Shown in pieces: positions 24,931-36,900 of a stretch of 64,000 nucleotides of DNA. A program made the position numbers and the translations under genes. The stretch's first letter is position 1. Every line of letters starts with the position of its first letter. The stretch spans positions 2,632,109 to 2,696,108 of the forward strand of contig CAIIXF020000003.1 of assembly GCA_903813345.2 (NCBI GenBank). Reading direction: 5' to 3'. Below the pieces are notes generated by a model. It made no database searches and was not told the DNA's origin. It worked only from the letters and a program-made list of their open reading frames with translations. This DNA is from Owenia fusiformis (lineage: Eukaryota > Annelida > Polychaeta > Sabellida > Oweniidae).

Positions 24931-27900
24931 CTGAAAATGACAACAATAGATACTATAACAATACTAATTACTACAACAATAGTATAGTGCATGTTTATGT
25001 GATATTCAAGTAAATGTATTACATTCACACATATTAATGTGATATTCAAGTAAATGTTTTACATATTAATGTGATATTCAAGTATTAAATGTATTACATA
25101 TTAATGTAATATATTTAAGTATTTTTCTTCATATTAATGGGACACTCAAGTAAATGTATTACATCTACAAATATTAATGGGATATTATTGATGTAAATGT
25201 CCTTATTAATATGATATTGAAGTATATGTACTTATTAATATGATATTGAAGAAAATGTTCATATTAATGTGATATTGAAGTAGATGTACATATTAATATG
25301 ATATTGAAGTAAACATACATATTAATGTGATATTGAAGCAAATGTACTTATTAATATGACATTGAAGTAAACATACATATTAATGTGATATTGAAGTAGA
25401 TGTACTTATTAATATGACATTGAAGTAAACATACATATTAATATGATATTGAAGTAAATGTGCATAATCATGTGATATTGAAGTATATTAATTAATATAA
25501 TTATGCTTTGATGCTAAGAAAGTAGTCATATAGTAGCTGCAATTAGTAATGTGATATTAAAGTAAATACTGTACAGTAAATGTATATATCAATCTGATTT
25601 TAAAGTAATTACTGTACTACATGAACATATTAATGTGATGTTAAAGTAAATACTGTAGTACATGTACATATAAATGTGATATTAAAGTAAATACTGTAGT
25701 ACATGCACATATTAATATGATGTTAAAGTAATTACTGTACTACATGAACATATTAATGTGATGTTAAAGTAAATACTGTAGAACATGTACATATAAATGT
25801 GATATTAAAGTAAATATTGTAGTGCATGTACATTATAAGTTATTGAATGATTTGAAGTGCAATACAGGATATATTCTGCTCGAGAAAATCTGTATTGGAA
25901 TGAGACAAAGTCGAGTGCCAATACAGAATATCGAGAGCAGAATATATTATATATATTTAATGAATTAATTAAACAAACCCCATTTCTAGACCGGAGACTT
26001 ATTTTTCTTCAAGTTATGATATTGTTGGACAGAGATTAATTCAAAATCTTTTGTGAAAGAAATCAATTTACCACAGGACCAAAACCTCATGTTCACCTGA
26101 TGTATTTAATATGTTTAAACACTTACATCTAGGTTGTTGTTTTTAGTATTTGGAGCAAAGACCAATGTTTCTTATTTGTCAAGTCTGTCAAACAATTTTT
26201 AGTGACTATTAATAACAATATTTTAAACTCATAACATGTGTACAATTTAACATATTATTTTATCTACCGGTATATGCAATTGTATTTTATGTATATGTAT
26301 TTGTTGTTTGTACTGCGCACTGGAATTTTTCCATTGTGCCACTGTTTGAAAAGTGTTTGGCAAATAAATAAAAAAAATATTGAGCAATTTGTAGACAATG
26401 CTTAAATCTGGTTTAAATCTAATTCATGGCAAGAAATAACTAGATTTGTGAAATTGAACAAGTTCAATTTAAGACTCCAGATTTATTTTACCTAGATAGA
26501 TCAGTAAAGAGCTGAGTAAGTAACTGAGTAAAAAGCTGAGTAGGTAGCTGAGTAAGTAGCTGAGTAAGTACCTGAGTTAGTAGCTGAGTAAGTTGCTAAG
26601 TAAGTAATAACTAATTAAGTAATTGAGTAAGTAGTCAAATAAGTAGCTGAGTAGGTAGAGAGGTAAAGTAGGGTATGCAGGAATTTTTTAAAGTATATTT
26701 GATCAATCTGCATCGTGAATACTGGCAAGTGCGAATTTCAAACTTCAAAATGGCGTAGAATCTAAACCTGGGGTCGGATTGCAATTTTTGCTACAAGTAT
26801 ACAAAATTTCGGAGAATATCATTGAAGTGTAGTGTCAGAATCGCAAAATAAGAAAAAACTATGAATTTGACCTAGATTTTTTAAACTAGGTATTTTGGTG
26901 TCCAAACTTTGAAGGAAAGTAGCTTTTGAGGTCCCCTTCTTCTATGGGCTTTCATTATGTTTAGCTGTACTCATTCTATATCTCGTATTTTTACACTTCA
27001 AAAAATTATTCGGTCCCATTGATTTAACATGGGGCACCAAATTTAGCGATTTTTGAGATCTCAAAACGCCATAACTTCAGAACAAGTAGTCGGATCGAAA
27101 TTTGGTTTGCAGATCTAGATTTCTGAGAAAATTCTACCCTTAATTCATAACTCATACGTTAATTTTGGAAAACTTTTTACTTTGGCCTACTTTTTGGACA
27201 CCATATCTCAAAAGTGGGTCAAAATACTTTCTGACGACAAAACGCTAACACTATAGCATACTCTTTGCTACCTGTATACAAAATTTTAAAGCAAATCATT
27301 TAAATATAGTGTCAGAATCGCAAAAATAAGGGAAAACTATAAATTTGACCTAGATTTTGACCTAGGCATTTTGGTGTCCAAATTTTGGAGCTAAGTAGCC
27401 TTCGAGGTCCCCTTCTTTAATAGGCTTTCATTAAATTAAGCTGTACTCAGTCTATATCTTGTATTTTACACTTCAAAAAAATCTTTTTTCCCATTGCCAT
27501 AACATGGGGCACCAAATTTAGCGATTTTTGAGCTATCAAAACGACATAAATTCCAAACCAAAAGCCGGATTGAAATTTGGTTTGCAGATTTGGATTCCTG
27601 AGAAAATTCTACCCTTAATTCATAACTCATACGTTAAATTTGGAGAACTTTTTAGTTTGACCTACTTTTCGGACACCATATCTCAAAAGTGGGTCAAAAT
27701 ACTTCCTGACGGCAAAAGGCTAACACTATTAGCACACTCTTGGCTACATGTACACAAATTTTCGAAGAATATAATTAATCTGTAGTGTCAGAATCGCAAA
27801 AATAAGGAAAAACTTTGAATTTGACCTAGATTTTGACCTAGGCATTTTGGTGTCCAAATTTTTATGAAAAGAAGGTCTTGTGGTCCCTTTCTTTTATGGG

Positions 27901-30900
27901 CTTCCATTATGTTTAGCTGTGCTTAGTCTATATCTCGTATTTTACACTTCAAAAAAATATTTTTTCCCATTGAATTAACATGGGGCACCAAATTTAGCGA
28001 TTTTTGAATTTTCAAAACGCCATAACTTCTGAACCGGAAGTCAGATCGAAATTTGGTTTTCAGATTCGGAATCCTGAGAAAATTTCCCATAAGACTAATA
28101 TCCTGGACATTGGATTCGGTGAAATTTTTTTTGGACCTCGTTTTCGGACACTGATATCTCGAAATCGGTTTGAGATACCAAAAAACTAAATCGACCCTAG
28201 GTTTTCTACTTTTTTATGAGGAACACAATGAAAAAAAACAGGATCAAAAATATTGAAGGACGACCGAGATAATGGGAAAAAGTGACAAAGTACTGGATTT
28301 GACCTAGTTCTTGACCTTTGACCTAGATAAAAATTTGACCTAATTTCCCAGAAAGCCAGATACATTCCCTAGTTAATCATGTAAGCAGCTTAAAGTAAGC
28401 TCTTCTAGTTGGTGAGAAATCTGGGAAGGAGGAAGAAGAAGAAGAATAATAATAATAACTAGATTTTTGAAATTGAACAAGTTCAATTTAAGACTCCAGA
28501 TTTATTTGACCTAGATAGATCAGTAAAGAGCTGAGTAAGTAACTGAGTAATTAGCTGAGTAAGTACCTTAGTAGTAGTTGAGTAAGTAGCTGAGTAAGTA
28601 ACTGAGTAAAAAGCTGAATAGGTAGCTGAGTAAGTAGCTGAGTAAGTACCTGAGTTAGTAGCTGAGTAAGTTGATAAGGAAGTAATAACTAAGTAAGTAG
28701 TCAAATAAGTAGCTGAGTAGGTAGAGAGGTAAAGTAGGGTATGCAGGAATTTTTGAAAGTATATTTGATCAATCTGCATCGTGAATACTGGCAAGTGCGA
28801 ATTTCAAACTTCAAAATGGCGTAGAATCTAATCCGGGGGTCGGATTGCAATTTTAATTTCAGATCCAGATTCCTGAGGAAATTCTACCCCTAATTCATAA
28901 CTCATACTTTAAAATTGGAGAACTTTTTATTTTGACCTACATTTCGGACACCATATCTCAAAAGTGGGTCAAAAAACTTATTGACGGCAAAATGTTAACA
29001 TTATTAGCACACTCTTTGCTACAAGTTTACAAGTTTACGAAGAATATCATTGAAGTGTAGTGTCAGAATCGCAAAATAAAAAAAACTATGAATTTGACCT
29101 AGATTTTGAACTAGGTATTTTGGTGTCCAAACTTTGAAGGAAAGTAGCTTTTGAGGTCCCCTTCTTCTATGGGCTTTCATTATGTTTAGCTGTACTCATT
29201 CTATATCTCGTATTTTTATACTTCAAAAAATTATTCGGTCCCATTGATTTAACATGGGGCACCAAATTTAGCGATTTTTGAGATTTCAAAACGCCATAAC
29301 TTCAAAACAAGTAGTCGGATCGAAATTTTGTTTGCAGATCTAGATTTCTGAGAAAATTCTACCCTTAATTCATAACTCATACGTTAAATTTGGAAAACTT
29401 TTAACTTTGGCCTACTTTTCGGACACCATATCTCAAAAGTGGGTCAAATACTTTCTGACGGCAAAACGCTAACACTATTAGCATACTCTTTGCTACCTGT
29501 ATACAAAATTTTAAAGCAAATCATTTAAATATAGTGTCAGAATCGCAAAAATAAGGGAAAACTATAAATTTGACCTAGATTTTGACATAGGCATTTTGGT
29601 GTCCAAATTTTGGAGCTAAGTAGCCTTCGAGGTCCCCTTCTTTAATAGGCTTTCATTATATTAAGCTGTACTCAGTCTATATCTCGTATTTTACACTTCA
29701 AAAAAATCTTTTTTCCCATTGACATAACATGGGGCAGCAAATTTAGCGATTTTTGAGCTTTCAAAACACCATAACTTCCGAACAGGAGGTCGAATCAAAA
29801 TTTGATTTGCAGATTCGGATTCCTGATAAAATTCTACCCCTTATTCATAACTCATACGTTACATTTGAAGATTTTTTATTTTGACCTACTTTTGGGACAC
29901 CATATCTCAAAAGTGGGTCAAAATACTTTTTGACGGCAAAAGGCTAACACTATTAGCACACTCTTGGCTACATGTATACTTAATTTCGAAGAATATAATT
30001 AAAGTGTAGTGTCAGAATCTCAAAAATAAGGAAAAGCTTTGAATTTGACCTAGATTTTGACCTAGGCATTTTGTTGTCCAAATTTTCAAAATTAGAAGGT
30101 TTTGAGGTCCCCTTCTTTTATGGGCTTCCATTATGTTTAGCTGTACTTAGTCTATATCTCGTATTTTACACTTCAAAAAAATATTTTTTCCCATTGACAT
30201 AACATGGGGCACCAAATTTAGCGATTTTTGAGCTTTCAAAACGCCATAACTTCCGAACCGGAAGTCGGATCGAAATTTGGTTTGCAGATTTGGATTCCAG
30301 AGAAAATTCTATCCTTAATTCATAGCTCATACGTTAAATTTGGAAACTTTTCATTTTGACCTACTTTTCGGACACGCCATAACTTCCAAACCGGAAGTCG
30401 GATCGAAATTTGGTTTGCAGATTCGGATCCCTGAGAAAATTCTATACTTAATTCATAACTCAAACGTCAAATTTTGAGATTTTTTTATTTTGACCTACTT
30501 TTCGGACACCATATCTCAAAAATGGGGCAAAATACTTTCTGACGGCAAAAGGCTAACACTATCAGCAGACTCTTAGCTACATGTATACAAAATTTCGAAG
30601 AATATAATTCATCTGTTGTGTCAGAATCGCAAAAATAAGGAAAAACTTTGAATTTGACCTAGATTTTGACGTAGGCATTTTGGTGTCCAAATTTTGAAGC
30701 TAGATGGCTTATGAGGTCCCCTTCTTTTTAAAGCTTTCATTATATTTAGCTGAACTCAGTCTATATTTCGTATTTTTCACTTCAAAAAATCTTTTTTCCC
30801 ATTGACTTAACATGGGCACCAAATTTAGCGATTTTTGAGCTTTCAAAACGCCATAACTTCCGAACGGGAAGTCGGATCAAAATTTGGTTTGCAGATTCGG

Positions 30901-33900
30901 ATTCCTGAGAAAATTCTACCCTTATTTCATAGCTCATGTGTTAAATTTGGAGAACTTTTTGGTTTTGACCTACTTTCAGGACGCCGTATCTCAAAATCGC
31001 TAAGAGTAATCAAAAAACGGATGGCACACTCTCGATTTGTTTTTTTCTAAGCTACATGTAGAAACTTAGATGAAGTAGTTACGACAAACAACAACGAAGA
31101 TAATTGACAGAATGTTGATTTGACCTTTATTTGACCTAGTTCTTGACCCTTGACCTAGATAAAAATTTGACCTAGTTTCCCATCATCCCAGGTACTACCC
31201 CTAGTTGATCATGTAAGCAGCTTAAAGTAAATTCTTTTAGTTGGTGAGAAATCTGGGAAGGAGGAAGATTCTGAAAGAATAATAATAATAATAATAATAA
31301 TAAAGAAAACTGACGAAAGCAATAGACTCCAGATTTTCATCTGGAGTCTAATAATAATAAAGAAAACTGGCAAAAGCAATAGACTCCAGATTTTCATCTG
31401 GAGTCTAATTAAGAATAAGGACAAACTTTGAGAAACTTGTCAATCACAAAACCTGCCACTGACTTTTTACTTCTTGAAAAAGTGCCTGAAAATGAAAATA
31501 ACGAGGTCCTACTTTTTGTCAAATGTTATAGAGTAAACACGAAAAACTGTAATTCCAAGAGATTTGAAATCTTCAGAGGACATATGTTCCACGTACAGCA
31601 AGTACTTCAGCTTATTTGAAAGTTCTACTTAAACAAATTGTCGGGCATTTAAAGAAAATTTGACTTTTTGATGTAGAAATCAGTAATTTCCAAGAAACTG
31701 GGCAAACTTTGGAAATGACAATGACAGGTCAAATAAACATTATGACTTTTTTAATTTTCCTATTGACAATTGAGGGGAACATATTAAAAGAGTCTCCTGA
31801 CCTGACATAATCAATTATCTAATGATTGGTAGAGAAAGGATTCATATATCAAAGTAACATTTTGTATTCCATACCTACTAAGGTTCTAGGTAAATAACGA
31901 GCGGGAATATATACTGTATCTAGGGATATATCACTGAGGAGCGGGGCGGGATGGATACAGCCTGTAACCTAAAACCTCAGTAGGTATGAAATACATCTGT
32001 TATGTACGGTCGGTTTTGAATACAGGATTTATCCCGCGGGAAATATGTGTATCTCCCTTGGAATAAATCCTGTATCCAAAACCTCCCAGTACATAACCCT
32101 TATATATGTCATTTGAAGAATGTAATCCTATTTTCGATGCTTTATTGCTATTTTTACTGAAAATTGTATGTTGGATGTAGGTTTGGCCCTAAAAGGGCAT
32201 CAGTACAAATAATATATCATGGATTTGCATAAAATGAATGAGGATTTGACTCAATACAAATAGCAGTTTTAATTTGTTTAATTCTTAAAAAACTGCAGTT
32301 TAACAGTAATATTGTAGCAAATGTACAAATTGAATGTTAATCACGAAAAATGATTGTCATTAAAATACGTCCCCATGAAAGATTAACACGAGGCATTACG
32401 CAAAATGTCACAACCTGCCATTGTTAAAGACACCAAACACCAAATGCCGAAAACCATCCACAAAAAAAATGGGGACAATAATATTATGTTACGACTTCTG
32501 GTGATTACATATTTAATATTATAAAAAAATATTTAAATCTTTTGTACCTTGATATCATCGTTATTGAGACGTCTCGTGCATACAAGGTTAACAACCAGGT
32601 CTTCTGGTACGTCAATTTTGGTGACACTTTCATAAACAATCCGTGCCTTCGTCTTAACAAACTCCTCACATGTAATATTCTCCCACCTCTGAGATTCTGC
32701 CGTCAATATTTCCTCAACCTGCTGATTTAACCTAGGTTCTGCTAAGACCGGATCGACATTGTTGTTTATCAATGAGTAAAACTGTTGTTTTGCTTTTGAA
32801 TAGTTTTCCTCTTTGAAGATCTTGGTTAATCCTGTCTGTGTGTGTAAATGGTTTAAGACGTCCAAGAGGCGGATTTGTAAAACACGGATCCGGATGTCAT
32901 ATAACATAGCCTTGGGGAGGAGTTCTCCATATAGTGCATTGTTTACATGCGGGAGTAGTTCCAGAATAAACTGGAAGTCATGCATGTTCCGCATGTCTTT
33001 ATCAAACTGGTCATCGAGGATCAACAGCATGTCGTGGAATAGCTTTTTCTTGTCTTCTTCAGGCCAGCTTATCACTATGGCAACCCTGGCTAGATTGTGG
33101 AGTTTTATCATCTTGTGTTTGTTTGAATCCGTCACCATGGTACCAAGGTGGAATCGCTTGACCAGTTCCACCAAATGGATTTTCTTTTGGTCCATAATAT
33201 GTGAGTGCAAGGGGCCTTCTTTTTCTCTTATTATCCAATCAAGGAGTCCGAATGGTATTGGATCAGAGCCAAGAGTGGCAACAATATTCAGCATATAGAC
33301 TATGATGTCATCTTTGCAAACGCGGGATAGCTCACAGTACGATTCCATTACTAACTGCAGTAATGTCTTTTTATAGCCTCGGTTATGGACTATCTCTTCT
33401 TCAAGGTCAGATACAGTCGGGAACGTGAAACTATTTAAGAGTGCGATGTAATCATTTATCGTACCTTCAATACTTATAATATATTCACAGCCTGCGTGTA
33501 TTCCTAATGGAGAAAAATCAAGTTTTTCAGCCAATCGGAGCATGTCATCGTCAGTAAACCGATCTTTATATCGATCAGACATCGCCAAGTTCATAACATC
33601 GTCAGCGGTATAGCCATTGACTTCCATCTTCAAATTCTCATTATCAAACAAACGTGCGTTTGAAGTAATAATCACTATAAAGCTTTGGTTATCGTTGAAC
33701 ACATCTCTTACGAGGGATGCAGTTTCAAAAGTCGCGTCTTCAAATAAGAACACATTTACAATATTACTATATTGCATGAGCTCCTCGGCAATACTCCGCA
33801 AAAGTCCCTTGGCTGTCTCAACCAGGTGTCCATTGTCGAGTATCTCAATGTTCAACTTAAACTGGCTGAGGAACAGTTTGCCGTCCACTATGATTGAATC

Positions 33901-36900
33901 GGGAGAGACAGAGTTGAAAGTGAAGCATATGCTGTTATTGTTGCGCTTGGAGAACTCTCTGACGTAATGAAGAGCCAGTTGGGTCTTTCCAGAACCTGGG
34001 GGTCCTGCAATACATACAAACAACAAGTTAGCTGTATGTCTTTTCCCTGAACCTAGGGGTCTTGCAATCAAAATAAAGACAACAAGAAGCAGGTTCAGGA
34101 AGTCCTGCAAATCATACAAAAACAACTTAGCTGTGTTCTCCTGAACCAAAAGGTCCTGAAAATAATATGATTTGCAGGATGTTCATGATAATATGTATGT
34201 TCAAGGAATTAGATTTGGATCAGAATGTCAAAAGTTGACAGGTGACATTGACCCACTGTGAAAGTGTAAAAAATTTCAAAAGTCAAGAAAAGAGAACTAG
34301 AGTTTTGTTGCCAGATATGAAAAGGTGAATAATGATATTGAAATAATCACTGTTGAACATTGTAGAAAATAGACATGACATGAAATTTTGAGGGTAAACA
34401 TATATTGTTAAATTACCTAGATGTGAGTGGGTATTTACCATTTTTCACCACCAGGTGGCTTATTATGGATAAATAACATGGCAGGATATTAGAAAGTTTC
34501 CTTAACTTGAATATTCATCAGTTTCAGTGGTTCAATTTTCATATTACCCTTATTTATCAAATACAAATTAAAAAAAAATGTCCAGTACTATAAGTTATTG
34601 AATGATTTGAAGTGCAATACAGGATGTATTCTGCTCCAGAAATTTTGTATTGGAACGAGACAAAGCTGAGTGCCAATACAGAATATCGAGACAGAATATA
34701 TCCTGTTTTGCACTTCAAATCATTCAATAACGTTTTTATCGTGTGATCCTCTGTATTGCTACTGAGATTGTCCCCTCTGTACCAATATTTTCTGTATTGC
34801 GACGGAGATGTTGAACGGGGACAATCTCAGTGGCAATACAGATTGGTACAGCACAAGAACTGACCAATCAGAGGGCTTCATTTTACAGATCATATGATAA
34901 AAGAAAATATTATCTGCCAAATATTGTATATATATATATTTTGTGAACATCGTCAATAGGGAATCTCCTCGACCTAGAAGTCACATTTTCAAAGAAAATT
35001 AAAATTTCAAGTTGATGAACACTTTTTAAAACCACATTCCAAGATGCAATTTAACATATAGATTTTGAACATGATATAACTTTGGCTGAATTTTTAGTGA
35101 CGCATTTCAAGATTATTTCTTCTTGCATCTAGTCTATTGTGATAGCTTACGTTCAGAATTATTGAGAGTAAATTATCTTTTGATTAATTTATGCCGTGTA
35201 GTAAAACCTATATATCCAAACACCTCCCTCATCCAAAAACTTTTCAACTGACGTTTGTATTTTAGTTTTAGCAGAGCAATATTTCCGCATGAACCTATAG
35301 GACAGAAAGTGAAGAGATCTTCGATTTGCTGTATGCTTTTATTAATTTGAAATGCTCTTCACTTTTGTAAATTCAACAGTTTGAAAATTTGACCAATAAC
35401 ATCTTAGCCTTAATTTTTGAAAAATTCCCTTGAATTTATAATTTTTGAAAAATTTGCCTTCTGATAAAACATTTTAAGGAAATCATATCTTTTGGCATTG
35501 GAAGACACCACAAATGTCAAAAATCACAAAAATGAGAAGTGAAAACATACTTTGAACCCACAGTTCATCATATATAAGTGAGTATTTTACTTAAATGCAT
35601 GAAATAAAATATCTAAAGAATACTATCAATATTCGTATTCATTCGTAGTCAGACATTCACTTACCGGTTAAGGCTATAAGGTTTTGCGATTCAAGTTTCT
35701 CTTGCAACTTTGAGACATTTTCACACTCAAATACTTCATCAACTGGATCAGGTGGCCGCACCCAGACTGGCTTGATGTATTCTGCAAATAAATAGATTAT
35801 TTTCAAAAGATTGCACTATTTTCTGTTTTGCAAAACTTACAGTAAAGCTGTTCAATTTTTCACATTTTAAAAAGGCTGCCTAATTCTCTTGGTCACAAAG
35901 GCAAACAGCATATATGCTAGGTGGCAAAACAGATTTAAGACAATTTTTCAGGATCCTTCTCACTTCAGAATGTTACATAATACCCTTTTCCCCTAGGACT
36001 AAAGTAGGAAAAAATACTGCTATTTTTAGGATTTTTCTCATTTTTGAAAGGCTGCACCGATTGGCCAAACACATTACAATTTTTCAGGGTTTTTCTTATT
36101 TTCAAAAGGCTGTATTATAAATTTTCATAAAGACTGAAGTAAAGAAAAACATGCTACTTTTCAGGATTTCTCTTTTTTCAAAAGGGATACACTTATAACT
36201 TATAACACCCATCGGATCATCCATCCGACCATATGTGCCAATTTTTCATCATTTCCCTAGATACAGAATTACAGTATGCAAATTACCAGATGAACATAAG
36301 TTAAACCTGTGGTGTAAAATTGCATGGATCACACAGTAATGAAAAATGCAATCACGAGAAAACATATTATCAATGGATTTAAGAAAATAAAAAATGACAA
36401 AATACCTTCCTCCCTGAGTGCTGGGAATAAGGACTTCTCTTCTCCTTTTGAGATTTTTAGAACAGTCCTTATCAGGTCACATACATGCACCACTAGTGCC
36501 AGAACTGTACACACTAGCACTACTATTAGGAAAGAGGCCTTCTCTTTTGCTTTCAGCACATCACATTTGTAGTGCACGGCTACATTCAGCACAACTCGCT
36601 CTTCTAATTGACATGTGTATTCACTCGGAATGTGAAATCCATATATGGATGACTGAGTAATGATGAATGCAAATTCGATGATTATACGGAGGATAGTCTG
36701 TCCGAGGTACATCCGGGTGACTATCAACTTAGAGCGCCGCTGCTTCACATCCTGAACTGGTAAATCCAGCGAGTGTTTATTAATCCGCAGCTTCCACCAT
36801 GCTATTGAGAAATAAAACAAAAGCACAACGGATAAAGTCACCAGCTGTATGTACCAAAGAAAGTATGGAGGTAACGTCGCGAAGAACTTATCGTGACATC

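Noticed and set aside
24980-25830. Regular ATATTAATGTGATATTGAAG units resembling a CRISPR array
   Set aside because: The units are contiguous and degenerate, with no constant repeat/unique spacer alternation, and sit in an animal intron.
28483-28794. Minus-strand 103-codon frame with TYSATYSATY repeats
   Set aside because: It is the translation of the GAGTAAGTAGCT minisatellite; the same array at 26.5 kb is not open.
32813-33967. Plus-strand frames of 161 and 116 codons
   Set aside because: They lie antisense to the NB-ARC exon and have no recognisable features; shadows of the real coding strand.
34008-34149. In-frame N-terminal extension of the NB-ARC exon, with its own ATG
   Set aside because: It is made of decayed tandem copies of the acceptor and P-loop start; the in-frame linker exon at 35781-35665 joins exactly at 34004 instead.
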